DNA from: Microdochium bolleyi
Lineage: Eukaryota; Ascomycota; Sordariomycetes; Xylariales; Microdochiaceae
Direction: 5' to 3'
NCBI GenBank assembly: GCA_001566295.1
Contig: KQ964258.1
Location: forward strand, 744,001 to 808,000
DNA length: 64,000 nucleotides
The translations under genes were made by a program, and so were the position numbers. This document shows, piece by piece, positions 47,727 through 58,300 of the stretch (the first letter of the stretch is position 1; each line of letters starts with the position of its first letter). The notes under the pieces were generated by a model. It was not told the DNA's origin, made no database searches, and was given only the letters and a program-made list of their open reading frames with translations.

Positions 47727-48715
47727 CTTGAAGGGTATGGAGTGATGAAGAGATTCGATATGGAGCTGTGAGGGAGAGGATGATCACAGCGGACAATACA
47801 GAGGGTGGGAGAGCAGGAATTTATACTGCGCAGCCGTGGCGGACATAAAACTCAAAGCCGAAGTTGTTGTGAGGGAGACGACGATCACACGCGGACGATC
47901 CAGAGGGTGAGAGAGCAGGAAGTTATAGTCGCAACGGACATAAACACTCAAGGCCGAAGTCGTTGCGTAACCCCTCTTATATGGCCCCGCGAGACGCGAG
48001 GCGACCGCCTTGTCCCCTGACGAGGCATTGGCTCCAGGAAGGTGGGCGTCTTGAGTTTGAGGCCCGTCGGGGGTTGGCCCGTCGGCGGCGGGCATGCCGG
48101 AACGCAGCCTGTGCTGACCAACGTCACTGCTCGAAGCTCACTGCTGAAAGTTGGGCCGGTCCGGTTCCTTGCCGACCTTGCCCCTCATGCGGTTCCTTAC
48201 CCCACCTTCTTCGGTGCGGAAGAGAGTGGACCCTGGCCGCATTCATGGGCGCGGCCACTCGTCGACAAGAAAATTGAATACCTATCTAGAGGTACTTACT
48301 TTGGGTAAATAACTACCGGAGTGTCTGAAAGAACCTCGGAAGAGCTTTAAGTCTTTCACTCGATGGCAGAGTCAAACATGCCGACGACACCGGTCACGAT
48401 CATGATGCTCCGCAAAGGAGTACTGAGCATGCTGGTTAAAACATATGCTGGTCCCTACTGCCAAGCCCATGCTTCACCCTCGGCTGTCTGTCATGACGCC
48501 GCCCCAGGCTGATATACTCGCTGCTTTTTCAGTCCTGCACGTTCGGGTACAAGCCAAAACAGATCCGTCTTCTCGACTCCTCTTCAGCAGGCCTCGGATG
48601 TCGATAGGGGTAACCTGCAGTAGACGTTGTGAAGGACGGCGGCAAGTGCGCTGCGAGCATGTACGCATATTTCCCAGTCTCTCCGGCATTGAGTACGAGC
48701 TCGATGCCAGTGGGT
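47727..48715. promoter_or_regulatory. Hydrolase promoter and spacer
   Basis: The 989 bp includes the imperfect tandem repeat at 47768-47964. No reading frame is supported; the minus-strand frame at 47784-48095 simply translates the repeat twice. Confidence 0.4.
47768..47964. repeat. Imperfect tandem duplication, two units of about 100 bp
   Basis: Unit 1 is 47768-47868 and unit 2 is 47869-47964. Both start GTGAGGGAGA, share CAGAGGGTG, AGAGCAGGAA, CGGACATAAA and CTCAA, and end with GCCGAAGT plus a short GTT. Differences are scattered substitutions and a few small indels. The array begins 42 bp upstream of the hydrolase start codon, so it may lie in the leader or core promoter. Confidence 0.8.
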
Positions 48716-49843
48716 TCACTTGTCGAAGGGAGGTACCCTATGGATTGCCTGTCCACACGTTGGGCAAACTGGCTCGACAGCTAGCAAAGGTGTCTCGGGC
48801 CGCTCGGGAAGCCTGACAGACCACGGCCACCAAGCACTCCAGCGATCAGAAGCGTTGTTGTTTCGAGATACGCCTGGGGTTTTATGACCTCCCAGGTCTG
48901 ACGACTTGTCGCCTGCGATCTCTGTTTTGCGTACAGAAGACTCATGTCCGAGGGACAAACCATAGGGTTTCAGCAAACCTTGAGCTTTTGCATTGGAGGA
49001 CGATAAAGGCATTCCCTTGGCCAACACCGGTCTCAAGGGAATGGCCCCAGATGCACTGTAAGCCTGGGAGGGGTCAACGAAGCTATTGCCGCCAGGCGAA
49101 TATCGAATTGCTGACGGTGTTATGGCACTCGAATCATTGGCGTTAGCTTCTGATTCGGCCGTCTCTGTCAGCCTTGCTTGGCGCGGGCGTTTTGACACCA
49201 AACACTGCCGTGGCTTGCGTCCCACAACCTCACGCGGCTTCGTTTGCGGTGCTTGATGGCTTTCGTTATCCATGGTATAGAGCTCTGGCAGGACTATAGC
49301 GGCTTCCCTGGCGTTTCTGGCATTGTTGTCGGCAGGGGGCCGGACACCTCTGAGCTGCTTGGACAGACGTCGCACATCACGGAATGTTGGTCGGCGACTC
49401 TTGCGCCATGTGCCATCAAGCTCAACCGCGCCCTCACCAGAAGATCTTCGTCCGCTATCGTTTGAGTTCGAAGTCACGCCAGTGTCGTAAGGGTGCTTGC
49501 CCTTCCCTTGTGGTACAAGCCGGACCTGCAGATCAGGAGGGGGGTTGGCATGAGCCTCCGCCGAAGATCCATCTGGACGCCTCGAGGATTGTATGGTGTT
49601 GACCCGGTCGTCAATGCCCTCCTGCTAGTGGACAAGGGCTAGATTCACCCATAGCAATGGAATCGACACGGCCTCCAGGGCTCTGACGCGCCTGGATCGG
49701 CGTGGAGCGGTATCGGTCTCGACGTAGAGCAGGCCGGAGTCAATAAGCGTCTGTTGGGTCGGCCAGCGTTCCTTGTAGTCGGGGTTCTTGCCTCGAGATC
49801 GCCATGTTGTCTTGCCGACCATCGTTGCGACAGAGCCAAGCAA
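48716..49843 (-). CDS. Uncharacterised protein; gene model uncertain
   Basis: Two open segments share one frame, separated by a TAG at 49625-49627. The upstream part (ATG at 49843 or 49822) reads KTTWRSRGKNPDYKERWPTQ, QTLIDSGLLYVETDTAPRRS and RRVRALEAVSIPLLW. The downstream part starts QEGIDDRVNTIQSSRRPDG and runs about 300 codons to 48716. It contains RPTFRDVRRLSKQLRGVRP, several basic and Ser-rich stretches, and a C-terminal CPTCGQAIHRVPPFDK with a CxxC pair. A 48 bp intron from a GTGTCG donor (49675) to the CAG after the TAG would keep the frame, but the donor is weak. I recognise no family; the basic, disordered composition suggests a nuclear protein. Confidence 0.45.
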
Positions 49844-50819
49844 TGAGGTCTAGTGCTGTTGAAGCGACGGGATATTTCGGTATTAAGGCTGTAGGTAAGC
49901 GTGAGTAGGCCCGTCGAATCATGGTATTGCCAACGGGGACAACGATTCGAGGTATTCAAGCACTGCACAAGGTGGGGGAAAGTGCATCCGGCTGCCCGTC
50001 TATTGGCAAGCGACTTTGACAGGTGCAGGATACGCAATGTTGCAACTTCTACACTCCTTGATATTGGTCGAGTGCACCCACGGCTTGGACGCGGAGCACG
50101 ACTGGATCTATGGCTGTGGAAAATAGAGGGCAGCCAATCTAGCAAAACGTGGATAATATACAGTTAACATAGGGATATCGGATGTCAGGCACAACGTAAA
50201 AGAGACCTGAGGGCTACCATTATGCCTGGCTCTATCATAAAGAGACTCAGTGCCTGAAGCGCAAGGTCGGGTCCAGACGTCCAGCCAATGTAGCGAGGAG
50301 TGCCCAATCCTCGCTGAATTGTGGCGGAGGTTGTGGCTGTCCAGAGCCTGGTCTCGTGCCACTTCGTGCCAGCTGCTCGACAGCCACACCTGTGTGCCGC
50401 GCTTGCAAATGTGTGAAGCCCACTGGACCAATCTCGAGTCGTGGGTGGGGCCATGGAGTTGCAGTGACGTGAGTCACCTCCAGGGCTCCAGGGCTCGAAG
50501 GATTTTGAGTGAGGCCGCTGGCAGTGAGCCCCGGCCGTGGGTTTTTCGAGGCACGGCCACGGACCCCACACCCCCACTTGCACCTGCCTGCAAAACAGCC
50601 CATGGCGAGGACTGTCGGAGAAGGGGGGCAAGCACCGCCGCCCAGCCAGCCAGAGAGTGGACGGGCCCAGGACGACTCGACACTATTTGACCATTTCAAT
50701 CTGCCGCCTCGTTCTCTTGACGCCCGGCTACCCACCGCTCGCACACACACTCCTGCTTCAACATCTCGACCAAGACACCGACACCCCATCGCGATCTCGG
50801 TCTCTGAACAGTCGCCAAG
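49844..50819. promoter_or_regulatory. Divergent spacer and eIF1A promoter
   Basis: Nothing coding is supported in these 976 bp. From about 50695 to 50819 the plus strand is rich in C and short CT/CA tracts, a common feature of strongly expressed fungal housekeeping promoters and leaders, here for eIF1A. Confidence 0.4.
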
Positions 50820-51532
50820 ATGCCCAAGAACAAGGGAAAGGTACGCGCCCACCACATCTCGTCCCACGCATAACCCCGCGCCGTCCTGCCCCTCCATTCT
50901 TCGACGCCCTCGTGTCTTGCTTGGGCTGCGGCTGCTGGCAGCGCAATTTGTTCCACTCGACAACTGCTGACGTTTTCGCGACACAACAGGGAGGAAAGAA
51001 CAGGAGACGTGGAAAGAACGAGAGCGACAAGGACAAGCGCGAGCTTGTATTCAAGGAGGATGGCCAGGGTCAGTGTTCTCAAGAATCCTCACCGTATATG
51101 CGCGCTGCATTCCCACACTTGCAGCAACCCGCACTCGACACATGACTGACAAGCGATGCAGAGTATGCCCAGGTCGTTCGCATGCTCGGCAACGGTCGTC
51201 TCGAGGCCCGCGCCTTTGATGATGCTAACACGATGCGTCTCGTCCACATCCGCGGCAAGCTGAGGAAGAAGGTCTGGATCAACAACGGCGACATCATCCT
51301 CTTGTCACTACGAGAGTTCCAGGATGAGAAGGGCGACGTCATCATGAAGTACTCTGCCGACGAGGCCAGAAACCTGAAGGCCTACGGCGAGCTTCCCGCG
51401 AACGCCAAGATCAACGAGACAGATCTGATGGGCGAGGTTGGCGACGACGATGCTGGCTTCGAGTTCGACGAGGACAGAGACGAGGACGACGACAGCAGCG
51501 ACGACAAGGAAATCAACGTCGACGACATCTAA
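50820..51532 (+). CDS. TIF11: Translation initiation factor eIF1A
   Basis: Exons 50820-50840, 50990-51068 and 51162-51532 give 156 aa. The first exon codes only seven residues (MPKNKGK). eIF1A binds the A-site region of the 40S subunit and, with eIF1, promotes scanning and start-codon choice. The basic N-terminal tail GGKNRRRGKNESD leads into the OB fold: QEYAQVVRMLGNGRLEARAF, RLVHIRGKLRKKVWINNGDI and ILLSLREFQDEKGDVIMKYS. These are followed by ADEARNLKAYGELP and an acidic tail ending in DDI, the eIF5B-contact type of C-terminus. Every block matches the family, and the length is normal. The symbol follows the yeast gene. Confidence 0.96.
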
Positions 51533-52015
51533 GTCAAATCCACCTCTTCCTTTTGCGTTTCTGGCATACTTCTACCATCAACATGCCGGGGATATTTCAC
51601 GAGGACAACGACCGATACGAGATACCCAAGGCAAGCCGAGTCAAGTGGCTACATGCCTCGGATGATGTCACATTTTCAATAAAAGCATCACATTGTGGGA
51701 AGAAGCGTCGTCTCTAGCACGGGAGCCATGAAGTCCACGACTGATTTTCATGGTTCTTTCTTTACGCATGTTGCCACTCGGATGGAAATCGGGCTATGCT
51801 CTCCAGTCACAGCAGGCACACGGAGCATCTGGGTTTTTGTCTTTTGGGTCTTTTCGGGATATTAGAACGGTTATGCTTGCTAGCTTAGTCGACAACGGTT
51901 GATAAAAGAACATGTCTTTACCTCGCGTTGACCTTGCAGCTGCGAATGCGATTTCGTGACGAGATGCCAACACTACGGCTTCGTACTTCTCGATTTGTAG
52001 GAGCTAACGCCTATC
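51533..52015. other. Convergent 3' spacer
   Basis: This 483 bp region lies between the ends of eIF1A and the WW/FF gene. An AATAAA-like AATAAAAG at about 51678 may be the polyadenylation signal of eIF1A. No gene is seen. Confidence 0.45.
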
Positions 52016-53839
52016 CTACTCCGGCCGGTCATGCGACTCGCCGTCGACCACAGCCTGTGGTTTCTCTCGCGCAGCAAGCAGGTGACTTCTCAACCCGTCC
52101 TTGCCTACATGCATAGCCTGTTCCAACTCCCTCTCCTCCTCGCGGAGCATCGCGCGGCCGTGCTCGAGCTTGCGCGCGGCACGCCTCTTCTCTTCGGCAA
52201 CAACACGCTCACGTTCCTCGAGTGCCTTCTCGCGTTTCCGCCGATCCTCCCTTTTCTTGCGCGTGGCTTCATCCTCCTCGGCCTCCGCGGCGTCAGGCGG
52301 CCCGCTCAGAGTCTGCAGATACGCCTCGATCAGCGGGTCGCGTGTCGGCGGCGGGAGGCTGATGTACCGCACGTCCGTGACGACCTGGGCAGGCAGGTTC
52401 TCGAGGAGGGTCTTGTTATTTAGGTCTTTTGCCGGCACGGAGCGCAGCAGCGCGGTGAGGTCCCGGCGCAGCGTGTCCGCGGGGAGCTTGAGACGCGCGA
52501 TGTGGTCGCGGTAGAGCTTCTCGCGGTCCTTGTCGCTCATGGCCGACGTGCGCATGGCCTCCTCACGCTTGTACTTGCGCTTGAACTCGGGCCAGTAGAG
52601 TTTCGGCGTGGCCTTGTCCTGCAGGAACGCGAGGTACGGGATCCGGGGATCTTTCTGCTCCTCCTGCTCGCGCTGTGCCTTGAGCAGCTGGATCTTCTCG
52701 CGGCTCCACTCGTCCCAGACCTCGCGCCGGGCCTTGGTCGTCGGCATGACGGCGTACCGCGGGTCGTCGAACACGCGGCCCTCTTCGATGAGCTTCTCCC
52801 ACGGCGAGAAAGGGTTGATGTGGAAGTCGTTGAGCATGTCCTTGAAGAGCTCGCGTGCGTCCTCGTCAGAGAGCTGCTCGCCCTCGGCGCCCTCGGGCCA
52901 GTCCTCGGCGTTGCCGTCGTCGTATTCGCCCGGGTCCAGCCCGTACTCCTCGCCCATGGCCTGAAGCTGGAACGCGATGTCGTCCTCATTGAACTCGGCC
53001 GGTAGGTCGTCTTCGTGCGCGGGGTCTTCGGTCCGCTGGCGCTTGCGCGGGTTTGCGTCCTCGTCGTTGTCGGCTTGGCTCCCTTCGCCTTCCTCGCCCT
53101 CGTCGTCGGTTACTTCGACCTCTTCGTAGTCTGAGCCTAGTTCCTCCTGCTCTTGCTCCTCCTCTTCCTCCTGCTCCTGCGCTTCTTCTGTTGCTTGCGC
53201 CTTGCTCTGTTCTGCGCTCGGTTTCGGTGGTGCATCTGCACTCTCGCCTGGTTCCTTGCCCGCAGCCTTGTCCTTGACGCCCTGAATGTCCAGCTCCAGC
53301 ACACCCTTCATGACTTTCTCGGGTATGCGCCAGTAGCTCGCGTTCTTGGCCGGGTTGTACGCGAACCGCCGGCCGTACTTGGTGTAGACCAGGACCCACG
53401 GCTCGCACCCGGGGATAGCGACTCGCCTCCTCGGCTTGTCCGTCGGCTGTGGTCGTGGCCTGTTCTCTCTCCCGTCCACACCACCACGGTGCCCGCCCCT
53501 GCCTCCATGTTGGCTCTGTTGCTGCGCCTGGCGCTGGCGAGCCGGGTCGTACGCGGCGAGGAACGCGTTCGCGGTCGCAGGGTCGGAGAGGTTCGGGACG
53601 GATGAGTACTGGAGGTATTGCTGGTGTGGATTATTCGCGGCGGGCGCTGCTTGTACTGGCAGCAGCGGCGGCGGTGGTGGTGCTGTAGCTGTCGCAGGCG
53701 GGCCTGGCCGCTTGTATGTCGACTCCTTGGTTTCGCTGTTGTAAAAGTATGTATGGCCCGTGGGAGCTTTGTGCTCGGTCCATCCTGGCGGCAGAGGCGG
53801 TGGGAGGTTCGCAGAGGGCTTGTAAGTCGACTTCAGCAT
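52016..53839 (-). CDS. WW and FF domain protein (Urn1/TCERG1-like, pre-mRNA splicing)
   Basis: A single exon of 607 aa. Residues 15-45 are a WW domain (LPPGWTEHKAPTGHTYFYNS) whose second Trp is Tyr (TYKRP). Residues 148-174 form a second WW-like unit (WVLVYTKYGRRFAYNPAKNASYWRIPE). A long acidic stretch (about 217-262) and a basic KRQR follow. Residues 325-385 are an FF domain (FKDMLNDFHINPFSPWEKLI with VWDEWSREK), then a further FF-like and strongly charged helical region reaching the C-terminus. Such proteins bridge splicing factors and RNA polymerase II in the nucleus; the yeast relative Urn1 associates with spliceosomes. The divergent start is 515 bp from the lipid phosphatase gene. Confidence 0.88.
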   Translation of the reverse strand: MLKSTYKPSANLPPPLPPGWTEHKAPTGHTYFYNSETKESTYKRPGPPATATAPPPPPLLPVQAAPAANNPHQQYLQYSSVPNLSDPATANAFLAAYDPARQRQAQQQSQHGGRGGHRGGVDGRENRPRPQPTDKPRRRVAIPGCEPWVLVYTKYGRRFAYNPAKNASYWRIPEKVMKGVLELDIQGVKDKAAGKEPGESADAPPKPSAEQSKAQATEEAQEQEEEEEQEQEELGSDYEEVEVTDDEGEEGEGSQADNDEDANPRKRQRTEDPAHEDDLPAEFNEDDIAFQLQAMGEEYGLDPGEYDDGNAEDWPEGAEGEQLSDEDARELFKDMLNDFHINPFSPWEKLIEEGRVFDDPRYAVMPTTKARREVWDEWSREKIQLLKAQREQEEQKDPRIPYLAFLQDKATPKLYWPEFKRKYKREEAMRTSAMSDKDREKLYRDHIARLKLPADTLRRDLTALLRSVPAKDLNNKTLLENLPAQVVTDVRYISLPPPTRDPLIEAYLQTLSGPPDAAEAEEDEATRKKREDRRKREKALEERERVVAEEKRRAARKLEHGRAMLREEERELEQAMHVGKDGLRSHLLAAREKPQAVVDGESHDRPE

Positions 53840-54354
53840 GTTCGCTGCGCCAGCAGGAGTGCTACTGCGCCTGTGGTCGCAAGACAGAAAGCTCTGTCAG
53901 GCCGATTGGTTCTTGAAGAGCTACTGTTGGCGCAATGTGATGACTAGATGTATGCTCTGTGGCCGTGTCTGCTTCTGGAGCTCGTGGATATCGTGGTGCT
54001 GGACGACTGATGTGTCTGTGCTTGGAAGGCTGAGTCGCGGTTCCTAAATTTCGAGATGGCTTCTCTCTCTGAGATCACAGGGATCTGCAGATGCCTGTAG
54101 CACAAGCATCGCGCTGAAAGCGGAGGTTTGATTGGCTGAGGTGCCTGGAAAGGTGCCCACCACTGAAGGAACACCACCTTGAGGGCCCCGAGCTTGGGGT
54201 CCCGCCTGCACCGGGCGTGGAGCAACAGGGTGTCACGATACCTAACGGCTTCCGAGCTACAGGACCGGCTCCCGTCTTTCCCCCTCCAACCCCACGACGT
54301 CGCGCGATGCTTTGGTCTGTCTTCCGCTCTGCTCGAACCTGGTGACTGGAAGCA
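53840..54354. promoter_or_regulatory. Divergent promoter region, WW/FF gene and PAP2 gene
   Basis: This 515 bp holds no supported gene. Several small frames are open, none with a motif. Confidence 0.4.
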
Positions 54355-55351
54355 ATGGCACCTCCCGGAAGTGCCAATGGAGGTGGTGTCCTCGGGGCAC
54401 TCTCCCGGTTTTGGAACGTGAGTCTTCCCGTTGCCGGCGTGCAGCTTCCACAGTCCAGCCCAGCTTACCTGATCGTCACGTACACAACAGCGGACTTATG
54501 CCCCTGACTACCTGGGCTTTGCCGGCCTCCTTGCCGCGTACCTCCTGATCCAGTTCTTCGTCGAGCCGTTCCATCGCATGTTTTTCATCAACGACCTCCA
54601 CATCGCCTTCCCGCACGCAGAGGTCGAGCGAGTACCTGTGTGGCTCAACTTTGTCTACGCCCTGTTCGTTCCCCTCGGCTTCCTGTTCGTGTACAACTCG
54701 ATCTCTCGAGCCTCATTCCACAAGCACCACAACACAATTCTGGGACTCGCCATCTCCTTGATCCTCGCCTCGTTCTTGACCGACATCGTCAAGAACACCG
54801 TCGGGCGGCCCCGCCCAGATCTTATCTCGCGGTGTAAGCCCAGAGCCGGCACGAAGCCCAATGTCCTCGTGACCATTGACGTCTGCACCGAGACGGACCA
54901 CCACACCCTGCACGATGGCTGGCGGTCGTTCCCGTCTGGGCACTCGAGCTTCTCGTTTGCTGGCCTGGGGTATCTCGCCCTATTCCTTGCGGGACAGCTC
55001 CGCATCTTCCGGGACAGGAAGGATTTGGGCCGAGCGCTCATCTGCCTTACCCCACTGGTTGGCGCTGCCATGATCGCCATCAGCCGCTGCCAGGACTACA
55101 GACACGATGTGTACGACGTCTGCACGGGGACGCTGCTGGGCTTCACGGTGGCCTTCTTCACGTACCGCAGGTACTGGCCCCGGCTCAGCAGCCGTGAGTG
55201 CCAAGAGCCCTACCCCCCACCCGGATCAGCGGAGGCAGAAGAGCGGGATGGCTGGAGACGTGTCAGGGACGAGGAGGATGGTGGACCCATCATCGGGCGG
55301 AACGTTGAGTACGAGATGGCTTCCTTGCGCGGCGGTGGGAGACTTGACTGA
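54355..55351 (+). CDS. PAP2-family lipid phosphate phosphatase (Dpp1/Lpp1-like)
   Basis: Exons 54355-54417 and 54491-55351 give 307 aa; the splice joins SRFWN to RTYAPDYLGF. About six membrane helices are visible. All three phosphatase motifs are present: KxxxxxxRP (Lys122 to Pro130, KNTVGRPRP), PSGH (169-172) and SRxxxxxHxxxD (Ser219, His226, Asp230). The enzyme removes phosphate from diacylglycerol pyrophosphate, phosphatidate or related lipids at the Golgi or vacuole membrane in yeast relatives. The C-terminal tail is charged and soluble. The ATG at 54355 is chosen because it opens the short first exon in frame with an amphipathic N-terminus. Confidence 0.92.
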
Positions 55352-58300
55352 CAGGAGTGAGCAGGTGATTGGGATCGAAACTTTGTGAGCCGCAGGGCAG
55401 AGGACAAGAATCGACCTCAGGCGTGAATACACATGAACCTGTCAAGAGTTGATGTCGCGTGCTTCAAGTCGCGAAACGCATTTGCAAGCGAGCTTTTGCA
55501 TTAACTCAATGTACATGGATATAGCAGGATCAGACTGGCTAGAGGTGCGTGGATATGTAAAATATTTGGGGTTGATGTTGAGCGTTTGCAAATGGAAATT
55601 TAGACAAGCTAGATAGGGCAGTCTGCTGCGCAATGGAAGGTGTACCCGATGCCGTAGTCGATCTCATAGCTGGAGCCAAGACCATGTCGACTTTGGGTAG
55701 ACCAGCGTGTAGGTCGGACTAGCTCCGTAAAGGGGGCCGCAATCGGTTAGGGCCCCGACGACATAAGAGAACGAGACCATTTTTATCATGGCCGAGCCCT
55801 CGCCCGCTGCTCTTCGTCCCGTCGATCGAGGCCCTGATGCAGTCGGAGATGCTCAGTGCCTGGGCTGGAGCTGATACTCTTGACTGAGGTCTCGCAGCAT
55901 TTTCCTGGTCAAGGAGAGGAAGCCGCTCGCCCGGCGAGAACTAGTTGTGATCATTTGTGTCTGTATCTACATGTGAAGATCATGTATACTCACTCGGGCT
56001 TTGGACAAATACCCTGCTCTCTGCCGTGTGAGGTGTGAATCACGCGAACCAATAATAATTGGAAAAGACGATCAACTAGGCTCGAGGCTCAAAGAGAAGT
56101 CTCGCTCCCGCACAGCTTACCACAAACATGTTCCCATTTCTCAGGGCTACAGCGCCAACCATCTCATAGCACAATGTCGGCAGCATCGAGGGGGCCGCTG
56201 GTGCAATCCCTCGAGGCTGCCGATGCGGATATGCAAAGGTGAGGCTCCGGCTCGTCAAGGATGGACTATGAGTGCTTCATGAACAACACCATGCTTCTGT
56301 CTGATGCTCCGAGCAGGAGTCTTTCATACCCTTGAAATCCTCTCCAGTATGGGAATGGCACGTGGGCTGACATTCGAACCTTCTCTGAGAAAGGGAATGT
56401 TAGGTGCTCTTCTCGGTCCGACTTAGGACTTCGCCATTGCCCAGACTTAGATAGTAAGATTACTGGTCGCCCCGTCGATTCAAATAGACCTCTTGCTCGT
56501 TTCCGTAATGCAATAGAGAACGGTGATATTCCTCAAGCAGCGTCCCTCCAGATGCAAGAAAATCCTAAGGCCCTGCCTGAATCACGTAGCGAATTGTGTG
56601 TTTGCGACTCACGCGGGTGTGCCACACAGAGGACGCGTTATATGAGCCTTCCGTGCTTCAAGTCTAAAGAGGCTTAGTCGTGCACGTGAACGGTATGGTG
56701 CGTGGGCAGGCATGGACACCTGCCCCTTCATACTGCGATGTCGACATGCCTGGAATGGGCAGTCTCGACTCATCGCCTGAGCACGCTCGGGGGCTCCTCC
56801 CTGAGCGTATCCAGGGTCAACTACAGTCTGGAATCGTACCCATGGACTGCTACTTTGTGTCAGCACGAACGTAACTTGCCTATCTAGCGTGGGCCGAGCG
56901 TCAATGCTTTCATCGTGCGTGAACACAGCTCTGACCTCGAGCGAGAAAGCTCGAAGCGCGCTTTGCAGCAACGATACCCTCCGAATGGTTCATTTTGAAC
57001 AATAGCGGTTCGTCGACCTCAGTCCTTACACGAAAGATAGTGACCCTCAGGACGGCGCAATCTTTTGGATGCAACGACGAAATACGGGGTGGGCGGGGGG
57101 TAGATGAGAGCGGCAGTTCCGAGCGGACGAGAGAGGTGCCTCCTGCACGGGATCAGTCAGCGACAACCCTCAGGACTGCGGGCACAACATCATTCACATC
57201 GTCGGGGTCCTGCTTCGACCAGGTGGCCGGCTTGCCTCCTAGCCCGTAACCGTGAAGCAGCTTGTTGGTGCTCTCCGGGAAGCACACAGCTGGTTGATCC
57301 CCTAGGGTGCCTCGTGAGCGCGACTTTGGAGAGTCTTGCACATGTTGCCCTGCCGGCCTAGAGCCCTCGTCATAACACGAATAATGATCACATGGCGTCG
57401 TCTCTGGCCCTGGAGCTCATCGACTTTGGAGCGGACCTCAGACCATAGCCATGAAGCAGCAGGGATGCCCCGAGGTTTAAGAAAGGGGAGCCACAGCCTG
57501 CATATGACGAGCCTGCCGTCCCTGGAGCTGAATAATGTGACGGGGGAGCCGCGAGCTACAGGCAATTTTACAGCGATACGGTGGCACGTCTCATCTTCTC
57601 GCAGCACAGATCCTTTCAGACGAGCCCTGTGTTAGTATGGAAGGACAAGCCCCGTCACCCTGACACTCCCTCAACAAGCTACCGATCGTCATCTGCGTCC
57701 AAGATGGCAGCGATGAGACGGCATCAGGGAGTGAATGAGGAAAGATAACAGTACTGCGTCTGAGTTTGTGAGGAACAGAGGACTCATAGACGGCGTCCAC
57801 GAACGGAAGGCCCTTCTAGAGCGTCACGCGGCAACGTTCCAACAGGATTGCAAAATAGTTTCAGGTAGGACCTTTCGACCACTGTGTGTGTGGAGCTGAT
57901 TTGTAGATAACGACGAGATTCACTCAAGGACGTCGAGCGGATTGTCGTGGGTGGCTGTCCGTGAGAGCACCGGCCGGCATGAAATGCTGCAAATTATGAA
58001 GATCTGCTTGCGGCTGGCCGTGTACGACGATGGGAAGGATGCACGGCTACTAACTACCACCCGTCTCCATGCCTAAAGTCTTTCTCCGTAGTCCCCCTGT
58101 TGGCGATCCAGCAGCCCCTTGCTGGCAATCAGTAAGACACTGCGTGGTGAATTGCATTTCCAAAGGGATCTCTGGAAGCTCGTGCATGCTGCCGCGGATG
58201 ATCTGCTCCCTCCGATGCCCTATGTGATCCATCACTCGGCCCCCCGCGAAGTCACATCAGTAAGTCTCGGACCGAATGTAGCCAGTGGCCCGACCATGAC

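Noticed and set aside
47784..48095. Minus-strand frame of 103 codons with an internal peptide repeat
   Set aside because: The repeated peptide (FLLSHPL) only reflects the tandem DNA duplication in the hydrolase promoter.
27727..49843. Reassignment of TAG to glutamine in this organism
   Set aside because: Well-supported genes in the same window (the synthetase, hydrolase, flavoprotein, methyltransferase and PTH11-like genes) end at TAG at the expected length, so TAG is a working stop codon.
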